A stretch of DNA of 64,000 nt from Chrysomallon squamiferum (Eukaryota > Mollusca > Gastropoda > Neomphalida > Peltospiridae): positions 12,951,864-13,015,863 of the forward strand of contig CM022674.1 in assembly GCA_012295275.1 (NCBI GenBank). Reading direction: 5' to 3'. Shown here piece by piece: positions 52,056 through 64,000 of this stretch; position 1 is the first letter of the stretch; each line of letters opens with the position of its first letter. Made by a program: the position numbers and the translations under genes. Below the pieces are notes generated by a model. That model did not search any database. It saw only the letters and a list, made by a program, of their open reading frames with translations, and was not told the DNA's origin.

Positions 52056-52480
52056 CAGCGGTTCCCAACCTTTTTCGCTTCATGCCCCACCTCAACATCT
52101 AAAAATTGTTTACTGAGTTTTGTAAAAGTGTAATTACTGTAACATAAAGTAGAACTCCTTTAATTAAACAAACCTAAAAATTAGGAAAACAATATTTTTT
52201 CTTCTAGTTTAAGTTCAACTCAACTCATCGAAGATGAAATATTTCACGTTAGTCATTTAGTGAGATCCCACTGCAGTTTGTAAATGATGACAGTTTGCGT
52301 AAGAGAACAGGTTTCACCAACCTTCTCGCTTCACGTGCATCAAAGATCTGTGACATGCAATGCAGCGATCATGAAAATCAACTCCAAAGTTGTAGGGCTG
52401 CCAGATACACGATAACTTGTAGACGAAGTATTATATCACTTTCAAATTGCTCCCCATTATATAGAAATTGGGAATCACTG
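52056..52480. mobile_element. hAT-type non-autonomous element (MITE)
   Basis: The left end CAGCGGTTCCCAACCTTTTT and the right end ATTGGGAATCACTG are the classic hAT terminal pair (CAG-GGTTCCCAA and its complement). Flanking octamers TCTTAGAC and GCTTAAAC match at 6 of 8 positions, consistent with a diverged 8-bp target duplication. It is 425 bp with no transposase. Confidence 0.8.
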
Positions 52481-54467
52481 GCTTAAACATAACTGTGTGT
52501 GTGTGTGTTCTATATATGTGTGGTTGTGAATATAGTTAAATATTAATTGTATTCACCAAGTAATGTATTATTTCACTCAATAACTCACTCACTGGACCAT
52601 TTACACAGTAATAATCTGCCTATTTCCATTACAGTACGTATACGTGTGTTTGTCTATTCACGAACACAAAACAACAAAACATCAAGAGCAAAAAAACACT
52701 TCAAAGAGCTTATATACACATTGTTTCACTTTGTCGCCAGTGGTCACGTGCTGGACACCTACTGCACGCAGCACGTGACATTTGCCGCGTTTTGTCGTAC
52801 ACTTTACGTTTCCTCGTCATCGTCGTTGTCGTGTTTGGTTCTCACGACGTTGTCAACATGCAAACATCTACGAACGTGATTTCTCTCCCTTGTTTTTTGC
52901 GTCCTAAACATGGCCGCATTTAACGTATGTATTTTAATTTTTGTCTGTTTGGACAGTGCAAACAGTGCGACACACATTTTTAAAATGGGCAAATATAGGT
53001 CACGTGGCGTCACTTTTGAAATTTTCTTTGTTTGGTGTAGTTTTGTTGTGTATGTAAACTTAGAGGAAGAAAACATAAAAAATATGCTGGGAAACAGTTA
53101 CCATCACAGAGAGAGGCAAACAGAAGGAGATAAACAGAAACAATAAATTTTGTGTATGCTTGTCCGTTTGAATGTTTGTCTGTCTTACAGCAATTTTGTG
53201 AGTTCGTCGCTTGTTGCGAATGAAAAATTGTCTTCGTTTTGTTATTATGACGTAAACAGTTTGACAGAAAGACAGACAGACAGAAAACTAAAACAACACA
53301 TTCGCAGATGGATTGATGGAGAATGATAATATATGAATGAATGTTTTAAGCATATTTTAATGTTATTATTTATTAGATAATATCTTTTCTGCATGTTGTG
53401 CTATAAGACAGGAAACAATCGGTAGCGAGATCTCTTCAATTATGCACCTTCCATAAAAAAAAAAAAAAAAACACAATGGACAAATACAAGCTGAGAAAAC
53501 ATAAACTGCAACGCATTTAATTCTGTGCACTTCTATTGCCTCTACTTTAGTTCATTTCGTCTATTCATGCACGTGAAGGTTACTTCTAATCCTTCATCAC
53601 GTCTGCCGATCGGCTCACAAGCGCGCCATTTTCCACTGTCTCGTCTGCGTTCGTCTGAGTTTCGCGTCTGCTCGGAGAAGGCGCGTGCAGAGCCTCGAGA
53701 CCGGAGTCCTCGCTGTCTTTATTTGCCGACAGAAGCACGCGAAGCGACCCTCGTGTTAACAGCTACAGTTTCCCAAACATGATCGTCTGCATCCAAACAC
53801 GAGTGACCGGGCGAGTTGCAGCTCGAGGGAGACTGATCTGTTGACCGCGAGTAGAGTGAGCAGTTTATTCCACACGCTAACAAGCCGTCCGTACTCTCGG
53901 GTGGATACTTGACCGGTGTGCATGGCGATATTGATACCTCTGTTCAAAGTGCCCGGGATATTGAAGTCGCTTGTGTCTGCCACGTGAGCCGACTTTGATG
54001 GAAAACATCGGAGTCTGGGATCGCTTACAGACTTGTACTCAGACAAGTACTTCACACACTCGTAGACAATTCACGTCCTTCTTATTCCCCTTGGTTTACG
54101 ATTGTATATCGTTCGTTTTACACGTTTTCTCTTTGTTTTGTTCATTTATATATCTTCTTCTCATGCTTCATCCCATGCTCCTTTTATTTTATTTATTATT
54201 TTTTTTTTTTTTAGCACTCAGTTGTCTTTCCTTTCTACTTCGCCTTTGTTTTTATTTTACATTCACGCACGAACACACACATACACACACAGACGTACCG
54301 ACAAAGTTTTATAAATTCCAAGAACGTCTAGGTTTAAGCTCAGAAACATAAGAAAAATCCTAAATTTCTAAAAACTTTGCCTTTCGTTCAAACTGTGATT
54401 GAAATTAAATCGGCTTTTTTTTTTTTTTTTTTTTTTAATGCTATGTCAATTCTGTTAACCAAATATC

Positions 54468-54501
<34 letters not shown>

Positions 54502-55286
54502 CATTCAGCAGTTGAAATATTTGTTCAATTTTGGAGAGAAAAAAAAAAAAAAAAATCAATCTTCCCTTATGGCTAGTTGAAGATAAAGTTGTTCATTTTT
54601 CTAAAGAAAATGTGAGTGTTGGCGAATAAATGAGAATTGTATTCAACTTGTTTTCACTCGATGCCTGTTTGCTGTTGCATGTAAATCCACTGACCCCAGG
54701 CCGTTCGGAAACGGCGCGGCGTAACAATTACTGCAAAATCAGTCTACGTGCTCACAATCTGCCGTTTACTTTTCTCTCTGATTAGCGGACACGTCCTGTT
54801 GCGCACGCGGAACATCGATGATCACAAGGAAGACAAGACAAATACCGCGAAGAACCGCAAACTGGAGAATTCTTCATTCGGTGTCCAAAATGAATACACG
54901 CTCACGGAGTTCAAACAAGAATGGTCGCTGCTGGTTTCGGTTGTTTGCTGTACATGACTGTTGCTTCATGCGACCGCGCTGTAATTAGGCGGAGGGAGAC
55001 GGCGGTAAATTGCCGGAAGGAAGGATTCTGTGGTGCTGTTCCCATGTTGTTAAGAACGAATTGTTCAGTGTTTACTTCGTTAGAGCCGATTTCGTTGGAT
55101 GCCTGTAATTGAGAGCAGAAAACGAAAATAACAAAAAAAGGAAAAAGGACCAACGTTTTTGATAATGTGCCTCGTTTTGGTACAGATTTTTCTTCTCGTT
55201 TGCAAACCTAATAAAATGTTGGTGAATAATGTTTTTTGTTGTTGTGTTATTTTTTTTTGGGGGGGTAATCAAAAATATTGGTTAAC

Positions 55287-55288
<2 letters not shown>
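52481..55288. other. Gene-free region with scattered complex islands
   Basis: Mostly non-repetitive. 53560-54060 and 54680-55060 are CpG-containing and free of microsatellites, and poly-T runs lie at 54418-54436 and 54472-54500. Short open frames lack splice-site or family support, so I call no gene. Confidence 0.4.
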
Positions 55289-55353
<65 letters not shown>

Positions 55354-55354
55354 T
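55289..55354. repeat. (TTA)n microsatellite
   Basis: Perfect TTA array of about 66 bp, running into TTAG repeats. Confidence 0.95.
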
Positions 55355-55539
55355 TATTAGTATTAGTATTAGTGTTATATATATTTGCTATTAGATGTTT
55401 AACTCTGTTTTATTTAACCTTTTTACAGTTTTCTAAGATTCATTTTATTTCTTTTAAATTTTTATTTTATGATTAGTTTATTGAAGAAACTATGTAACAA
55501 GGGAATGAAAATAAGAAATAATTGTCTGTTTTAATTTGC

Positions 55540-56160
55540 GGGACAGAAATAACACGGCCATTTTTATAACGCGTCTTGTTGTAACGTTTCCATCACGGGG
55601 AATCGAGTTTTATTTCGTATCTATCATTTCTAGGTAACGAACCGATACGTGTGTTTATCGCGGCAGAGCACGGCGTTATTTATGACAACGTTAATGAAAC
55701 TTGAAGTCTCGATGTGCAATCTGTAAAGAAAGAAAAAAAAAAAAATGAATAGAAATCGATAGAAACTCGAGACACATTTTCGGATCTATTCGTCAACGTT
55801 CGCAATATATGTCACCGGGGAATTCGGTTCGGTTCTGATTTTCTTTGCAAAACGGAGACGTAAATTTAGCAGCGAATTGTTTTCGATCAATCCTTTCTAA
55901 CAAGAGATGTATAAAATGCAATATCTTATAATTATTGTACACGACCAATTACTTCGTGTGAATGAATGAAACGCGTCCGTTGAATGGTCAGGCTGCCCGC
56001 AGCTGCGAATTAAACTCTCGCGAGATGTAAACATCCAATATATTTTGTGCAACCGTGTTTTTCTGTTATGTTGCGCTGCTGTATAAATGGCCGCGATGGT
56101 AAAGCTTCATAGATCAAGTACTTGACAGCCAGTCTATGTGTCTGTGCTGTATTATTGATC
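55540..56160. other. Repeat-free complex island, possible regulatory element
   Basis: Sequence of balanced composition with TTTATCGCGG, CTCTCGCGAG (about 56016-56025) and several homeodomain-like cores. No open frame. It is a candidate conserved non-coding element or promoter. Confidence 0.3.
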
Positions 56161-56334
56161 GTTATTTACGGTGATATATTATTATTTCGCGAAACTGAAA
56201 AAAAAAAAAAAAAAAAAAAAAAAAGAATTTTTTTTGAAAGTCTTTCTGTTCCGTGGCGAATACGAATGTTAAAGTTTGTGAAGAATTAAGTTACCAGACT
56301 GTTTTATTGGTAGGGAATAATGGAACCGATTGAT

Positions 56335-56700
56335 GAGTGAGTGAGTGAGTGAATGAATGAATGAATGAATGAGTAAAGGATGGAGGAAATGATTCAGTCA
56401 GTGTATGGGTGTCTATAGGAAAATAAACAGATGAAGAAATGGGCAGTGAATATGTATATAAATGAATGGTCTAGTACAGTGAATGAGCATGGAAATCAAA
56501 TGTGAGGAATTTAATTAGTAAATGAATGAATTAGTAAGTTAGTGAAATGGTGACTGAATTAGAAAGTGAATTACTAAGTGAATTAGTAAATTAGTGACTG
56601 AATTAGTAAGTTGGTGAATTAGTGAGTGAATTACTAAGGAATTAGTAAATTAGTGACTGAATTAATATGTGAGTGAGTTAGTAAGCTAGTAAAAATAGAT
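56335..56700. repeat. (GTGA/ATGA)n and diverged AATTAGTAAGTG repeats
   Basis: A tetranucleotide block (56335-56375) and, further on, irregular repeats of AATTAGTAAGTG/AATTAGTGACTG between about 56510 and 56690. Confidence 0.75.
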
Positions 56701-59700
56701 GAGTCAATAGTATGAAAACATTAAAAGAAATAAACAATTAACTAATTTCTACAGCTGTATTAATGAATAATATTTCAAAATTCGAATAATAAAAACATCT
56801 GGGACATTTAATTTGAGTATTTACGGTACCGATATACGAAAGCTTCATTTGCAGTCTACAAACTTTTTTATTATACTCCAATGATTAAAAATATTATTTC
56901 ATCAACAGATCCGCCACGTTTCTCAGATAAAAAACCCACAGCAGGCGTGCATGGACGTTTTAATGAATATAACTAAATGTCAACGGCTGAATGGTTAAAC
57001 GTGGAAATTAATTAAAGTGGCTCTCTCAACAAACCTTTCACCTACATCACACGTTAGAACAGAATAAACATAGATCTTGGTGCGCCGGTGTTTACGTAAC
57101 TTCAGCTGACGTAGCTGGTAATGACGTCTGAGTAAACAGGAATGTCGTAGAGAAAGTTTGAAAAATGAAGTGGAGAGGCTAGAGTCCTGAAGAAAGACTT
57201 CCATTATGATAAATTGGCTTTTTTTTTTTTTTTTTCAAAAGTTTATTTTGTAACAAGATGCATCCAGAGAATGAGGCGAAAATGTATTTTAAAAAAATTA
57301 AGAAAAGAAATAAAATACGACTGAAGCATCTTATTTTCACGAAAACAAAGAAGTGACGTTAAGGTCAAGTAGATCGAAAATCATCTGTTTCCGTGCAACT
57401 AGTTTTGGCAGGGGGAAGTCACAAATGATAAAATCTGTTGTTCTGTACGCTGGACACAAAGTTTCTTGTAAAATCTACACCCAAAAATCGAAAAAAAAAA
57501 AAAAAAAAAAATCAACAAACAAATCTGATGATATATCCATAAAAAAATCCCTGAATATGATTATATTAAAAAGTAAAATAAAAATAAAATGAACGAACGA
57601 GCGAACAAGGAAAGAAAACAATAGACTAAAGCTAACAGTACATACTAAATCACTATAACAAACTATCTTTACATTTGAACTGGAAATAATTCTAACAGAC
57701 TGCTCTGACTATAATAGATATAACTTTAATAAACAATTTCTCTAACCGTGGCTGACACTGCAAATAACCTTACCAGACTGTACACTTTGCCAAACAGTAC
57801 GCTTTAAATCAGTCTATTAAACCAGACACGAGATGGAGGTTGGAACGGGAAAAAATGCCTAACAAAACGCGGTTTTCGCAGTTTCGGTGTTTGGGCTGTG
57901 AGTTGATTAAAGACACTGAAAACTGGTGATGACGAGATCCGCAGACAAATAAATCATCTTCTGTTCTCCTAGGTCTTCGTTCTCGTCTGCTGTCATTACG
58001 TGGCGGGATATCTCGCGTGACGACACGTGACTCGGGTCATAATTCAATTCTCGCGCACCAAGCGCTGACACCGACCAGAGAGACACGAGGGTAGTGGGGG
58101 GGGGTGTAGAGAGAGAAAGTAACCCAAGTACGTCAAGTATTCTCAAACCATCGGCCGTTTGCTGTGACACAGAGTTGACTTTAATTTAATTCATTTATTT
58201 CACACAGTCTCTGAAGGAAGTCTCACAAAAAAAAAAAAAAAAAAAAAATTCTTGGATTATCTCCCCTGCGACTGGTTCTCACGTCCCGCGTTATAAGTAC
58301 CCTCATAACTGTTACGCTGCTGAACGTTGAGTCGTTTTAGTTTTCACGAGAGATGATGTGGAATTAAGTTTTTTTTTTTTAAATGGTTTCATTTGATATA
58401 ATTAAATTATATCTGATTACGACAATTTTTGAATGAAAAAGACAGAAAGAAAGAAAAAAAAATCTTTATCCGAAAATAAAATAAAAGCTTAAGAGATAAG
58501 GGGAAAGAAGATTTTGAAAAATGGGAGACTGACTCAAACTGGAATTGGTTTCTGAACGAAGCAGGATTTTCTTCATTGTCTCAGAATTTTAATTCTATTA
58601 TGAAATGAAGACCCTGAAAAAGAAAAGAAGAAGAAGTTGATTACCTCCCGCTATGTAGAAGAAAATGCGATAATAACTCAAATAAACCGAAACCGGTTTC
58701 AGAGTGTAAACGCTTTTCCGCTGTTGTTTAATCATTTCATTCTACAAGAAGATGAAAACCTTTATGAAAGTTGATTATCTTCTGCTGCCGAATATCGTGA
58801 GAATTTATTTTTAAAAACGAGAGTGATGGGAACTCCAAGTGCACTCGAGATGAATTCTGGGAACGATTTTTCAAATACATCAGTTCTGAAGTACTTAAAA
58901 ATTCTCCTGAAAGCCCGTGAAACCTATAAAATGACAGACAAATATTTGGACGGACGACTGAATGGCGGTTTCAACGCATGTCGTTCAAATCCAATTAGTT
59001 TTGTTGAAAACCAGCGGAGTCTAGAAATAAACCACGTGTCTGATTCAACTAGTTACATTACACATTCAGAGAAAACCAGCATGAAAGCAACACAATAAAA
59101 AAACAAAAACAATAAATAAACAAACAAATAAATAGTGTCATCCTTTCTCATTATTTCTTTTTCTTTCTCTCTCTTCCACTTTCTCTTTCCTTCTTTCTTT
59201 CACCATCACATTTTCCTTCTATTTCTTTCTTTCTTTTATTTTCTTTTATTTCTTACATTCTCTCTCTCCATCACAACATATTAGCGTAGCTCCTGATTTT
59301 TTTTTCCCCTTATTTCCTTAACATACGACGTGATTTTTATTTCGTTTCAAACATTTTTTTTATTAACCTAGGAATCTTGTTACCACCTCGGTTATTGCTG
59401 CTGACGACGTTGACATCAATCGAATTCCCATTTCATATTCCTTACGCAAATAAAAAATATTTTTGTCAATAGATTGAGAACAGTTTTCACGTTCCGTATT
59501 TGTCCGAGTGGTTGTATTCAAACAGTATTTCTTGAACTCTTTTGAAAACTGTCAACAAGACCTGACAAGAGGTGGCCTTGCATACAACCGCAAGGGAGAA
59601 AAAAAAAAAAAAAAAAAAATTAAAAAAAATAAAAGAATAAAAAAATAGATGAGAAAAACTACGTTTAAGGAAGAAAATCCGATTTTACTGAAACGGAAAT

Positions 59701-59755
59701 GATTGTATTTATGTATGTTTCTTCGCTTGTTTGGTACGGTTTATTTTTAATTTAA
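56701..59755. other. Gene-free region
   Basis: Mixed sequence with poly-A runs (57491-57510, 58227-58248, 59599-59618) and pyrimidine-rich stretches (59145-59275). Nothing identifiable as a gene or element. Confidence 0.45.
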
Positions 59756-60268
<513 letters not shown>

Positions 60269-60389
60269 CCTTTCTCTATTATCTTTTTTTTAAATTTTAT
60301 TTTCCTGTATAACCTTTCAAATCTAAAGACGATCTGCTTTTTAAACTTTACATTACTTGATCATCTTCGCCCTTTTCGTTTTTAATAAA

Positions 60390-61029
60390 CCTTCTCAAAA
60401 CACTGACAGCTTGCGTTTATCCCAGAAGAAATATGATGAAAGGACGCTTAGCATGCACGATCACGTTTTAATCGCGTATGTTTGGCTTAATTTAAATAAA
60501 AGATTGCACTTTCATTTCAAAAAATCCCTAACCGTCTTTCGTCTGCCCAAAGAGAATCGTTAACTGGTACCAAAACCCGCGCATTTAGAGTCGGCATAAT
60601 TAGTTTCGTATGAAAATTCGGAGATAAATGCGCCGTCTAGTCAAATAATGTAAAGTCATATCTCTAATTTTGTTTTCCTTTATTTGTTGGGTAAATTTTA
60701 CTCGACCTTATGATCAGCGCACGATTTTTGACTTCCAGCGAAAATTACGAACGTGCGGCTAAGAATGCGCGAGACTAAAAGATCGGCCAATTAGGATATT
60801 GCTCGTGCGAAGGAAATGAAAAAAAAAAAAGGAGCGCCACGAAGTGATTTCTGCTTCTGTTAATGGAAATGATGGGACAATCGGAATGTGCTCGTCCTCT
60901 CATTGGCTGACAATCGCTTTCTCGTTATTTGATTGGTCTAATTGCTTCTTTGGTTCTGTCAGTGCCAAGATCAGTAATTGCTTGTGCTGGAAATGATCGC
61001 TAACCTTTCACTTTGGTAGGATTTGGAGA

Positions 61030-61030
<1 letters not shown>
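60390..61030. other. Repeat-free complex island, possible regulatory element
   Basis: About 600 bp of unique sequence with homeodomain-like ATAATTAG, several GATCAG/GATCG motifs and two CCAAT-like sequences (CATTGGCTGA, GATTGGTC near 60900-60940). No exon or open frame supports a protein gene. Confidence 0.35.
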
Positions 61031-61067
<37 letters not shown>

Positions 61068-61365
61068 TGTTATGATTTTTATGATTATCTTAAGTTTTAT
61101 TGTTTTGTTTATTTAAATTTGTATCGTGTGTGTGTTTGTTGTGTATTTGCAAATGTCTGACAGACTGCAAAATATTGGCTTCTCAATCGTATACTCTCTC
61201 TCTCCCTCTGCATCTGTCTCTGTCTATCTGTCGACAGAGTCTATATGTTTGTCTCTGTCTCATTCTAACTCCTCTCTGTTTCTGTGTTTATCTCTTTATC
61301 TCCTACTTTTTCTTTAGCAGTAAATGGGATATGTAATACGGATGTTCGTAAATAAGTCTTAAACC

Positions 61366-61545
<180 letters not shown>

Positions 61546-62815
61546 AAACGTCACTTCATCAATCATTTACATAACACGTGCATGAATATACCATAATTAC
61601 GTTCATACAATATTTCTCTTTCAACACGAAACGTCAAAAAAACACAACAACACAGACGAACGCTTTAATAATATTATGTTTCGGCTGACTGGCAGTGTCT
61701 CAGGAATACATCTCTGTATACGTCTACTGTTCTAATCCTGTCGTGAGCTACCCTTATTCACTGAAACATCGCTCATCACAAAACTATTATTACAGAACAG
61801 AACGCGTCTCTCGTTGGACATGTTTATCATTCCGTTGTCGTCGGCGTGAAATGAGAATCGTAGACGTCTAACAAGAGTAAGAAAAGATGTTGAAGAAAAT
61901 CTGAACAGAGTGAGTGCAACACAGAAGCGGAATGCAAGGGTGTGTGTGTGTGTGAAAAACGTGTGTGTTGATAATAGTTGTTGAAGACAGCATAGGAGGT
62001 TAGGAGAAAGTATGGTTAGGCGTTTGATGAATGCATGAATGAATGAATAAATGAATGAATAGTTAAAAAAGGCAACAATTATAATAGATATAGTATCATA
62101 ATCAACATAATAATAGTAATAAATAAACAACAATAATATGAATGTTAACTGAAATATTGATGAAATAATAATAACAACAACAACAACAACACCATACAGT
62201 AGTGTTTTGAACGTGTGTAACGGAGTTGTCTAGAATACATCTGGAAAACTGATGGAAAAAAACCCCTGATGACGTAATCCAGAAATCATCAGAAGGGATG
62301 AAAAGAAAATATTAACACAAAGGAAAGACTGAACTGTTTTGTGAGTACATTGTAAGATGGTGATAGGGAAGATCTTTAGATTAAAAACAGACGGAAGATG
62401 AGGGTAAGAATGACAGAGTAAAACAGAGACGCGGTAACTGGAAGATTCTAGAAGGGACTAGAAGTAAACATGAAGCAGGCTGATGAAATGAGAATGCAAG
62501 AGGTAATCTGGAATGGTCATAGAGGGAAAGAACATATTGGGAATGACCAGGATGTGAACATAAATAGATGACGTAATTTTAAAAATCAATCTGAGCGTCA
62601 CTTATACAGTTTTTGAGTCGTGCATTGCTCAGAAATAAGAAAATAAAGTAGAGTGAATGGGAAATAGTCCAAAATCAGGGGGAATAACTCTATATCGGTT
62701 TTTTCTTCAGCTGCTTTTAACTGTGATCGCGCACATTCATACGGATGTACGGACTCACAACATAAATAGATGAAAATATTTATTATTAATAAAGCAAACA
62801 AAACAAAAAGTCAAT
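61546..62815. other. Spacer left of tRNA copy R
   Basis: Unique AT-rich sequence with a TGAATGAA repeat (62026-62060) and CAA/TAA repeats (62166-62190). No gene supported. Confidence 0.5.
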
Positions 62816-62904
62816 TCCCGCGAACCGGATTCGAACCAGTGACCTAAGGATAGCTTTGTATAAACCTCTACAGTCCTCCGCTCTACCAACTGAGCTATCA
62901 CGGG
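62816..62904 (-). tRNA. tRNA-Tyr(GUA), 16-nt intron (copy R)
   Basis: CCCGTGA acceptor version, consensus exons and intron, CTTTTTG terminator. The upstream block is clearly present at 62980-63018 although this copy is 15 kb from the array. Confidence 0.95.
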
Positions 62905-62979
62905 ATGATATGTGAAAGTTAAATTCATGATGTGAAATAAAATATATTAATTACTTACGAGTCAAAAGGTGAAATTGTG

Positions 62980-63018
62980 GTGTCAAAGGTTGCTTGTCCT
63001 GAGGTCAAATTGAACAGG
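62980..63018 (-). promoter_or_regulatory. Shared tRNA upstream block, copy R
   Basis: In the tRNA direction it reads CTGTTCAATTTGACCTCAGG, then ACAAGCAACCTTTGACACC, 76-114 bp before the gene, close to the array consensus. Confidence 0.6.
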
Positions 63019-63363
63019 AAGTATTCGTCACGTTTGTCAACCCTTTCTGATTAATTTTTTATTTTTTATTTTTTATTTTTTAAAAGCATAATTAAAATGG
63101 AAAAAAAAAAAAAAAAAAAAAAAAGATATGTATAAATACAATAACTGAATTCATGATAAATTGTTAATAATTTCATTGGTTTATGTTTTATTTTCGTTAT
63201 TTTCATTTTGGCTCGGCTCTGTTCCGCTTGTAGGAAAAATATTTAGGTAGAGACACAAGATCTATAAAATGTTCATACATAAATACATTTGAACAGTAAA
63301 TAAAATATATATATATAGATAGCTACAGTGAGGCAATGAAGATTATAGGCGAAAAACAATAAA

Positions 63364-63367
<4 letters not shown>

Positions 63368-63423
<56 letters not shown>
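63368..63423. repeat. (TAA)n microsatellite
   Basis: Perfect TAA repeat of about 56 bp, 70 bp from tRNA copy S. Confidence 0.95.
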
Positions 63424-63425
<2 letters not shown>

Positions 63426-63494
63426 AACTGAAATTTCAATGATCCCAACATATCTGAAAAATGTTTAGAAAGGAAGAAATAATAAAATATATTT

Positions 63495-63583
63495 TCCCGC
63501 GAACCGGATTCGAACCAGTGACCTAAGGATAGCTTTGTATAAACCTCTACAGTCCTCCGCTCTACCAACTGAGCTATCGAGGG
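63495..63583 (-). tRNA. tRNA-Tyr(GUA), 16-nt intron (copy S)
   Basis: CCCTCGA acceptor version with U4-C69 mismatch, consensus body and intron. It sits 0.6 kb from copy R in the same orientation. A diverged upstream block (CCCTCGGGGTTATGACC, then TCTGACCAG) lies at 63652-63685. Confidence 0.92.
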
Positions 63584-63723
63584 ATAAGAAACTAAATATC
63601 CAAAATTCAGACCAAATGAAACTGGTATGAATTCTGATTACGTAATCTGGCTGGTCAGAGGTCATAACCCCGAGGGCAGATTGTACAGCATCAAATTACA
63701 ACAATCATGGTCCAGCAACCGCC

Positions 63724-63839
<116 letters not shown>

Positions 63840-64000
63840 TCTCACATTCTCTCTTTCATAAAGTGTGTATCTTTACATAATAAAGTGAATACTTAGTCAG
63901 ACAACTTTTTGAAACAGATCTGTTAACGAGTGAATTACTTTATGTAATGCTTCTCTGAAATATCCGCTATTCCCAGGACATCATTAACTGTCAAAATTAC

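Noticed and set aside
53525-53782. 85-residue open frame in a CpG-containing island
   Set aside because: No recognisable domain, no splice context, and overlapping frames of similar length on the other strand. Chance in GC-richer sequence.

Overview
The window is animal nuclear DNA: intron-rich genes with GT-AG splice sites, AT-rich intergenic sequence packed with long microsatellites, and intron-containing tRNA genes. A Methuselah-like receptor with a somatomedin-B domain, the style of the repeats and the exon layout suggest a lophotrochozoan, most likely a mollusc. The taxon is an inference, not something the sequence proves.

Left third (1-25.6 kb): three protein genes, all on the + strand. 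(1) The 3' eighteen coding exons of USP5 (isopeptidase T), 522-13071, hold the ubiquitin-binding zinc finger, the split USP catalytic domain and two UBA domains; the 5' exons lie outside the window. One exon (7377-7521) is broken by several small indels as read here. (2) A 2.8 kb foldback DNA element with ~0.63 kb inverted arms lies at 14145-16987. (3) A three-exon, 792-residue Methuselah-like family-B GPCR with an N-terminal somatomedin-B domain spans 18240-21611. (4) A four-exon, 129-residue CEP15/C3orf14-like gene spans 23069-25545. Several introns carry short tandem duplications that straddle splice junctions, which is a recurring oddity of this locus.

Right two thirds (25.6-64 kb): no protein gene could be supported. 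The region is a tRNA-Tyr(GUA) domain. It has 17 apparently intact genes, each with a 16-nt intron (one of the 17 sits antisense in GPCR intron 1, further left), plus one degenerate full-length copy and five truncated or decayed relics. Between 42.2 and 47.5 kb the genes form a tandem array of about six ~1 kb units, each with a convergent pair (+ copy then - copy). Most copies share an upstream block 55-110 bp from the gene start, read in the tRNA direction as roughly TTTGACCTCAGG followed by TGACSTYTGA. Five array units also carry a perfect CTCF-core-like sequence. The acceptor stems come in two versions.

The rest is microsatellite (long CT/GA, TTA and TTTA arrays), small MITEs (hAT-like at 52.1 kb, TA-flanked at 11.5 kb, a two-copy family at 22.1 and 28.5 kb) and islands of complex, CpG-containing sequence that look like promoters or enhancers but have no recognisable product.
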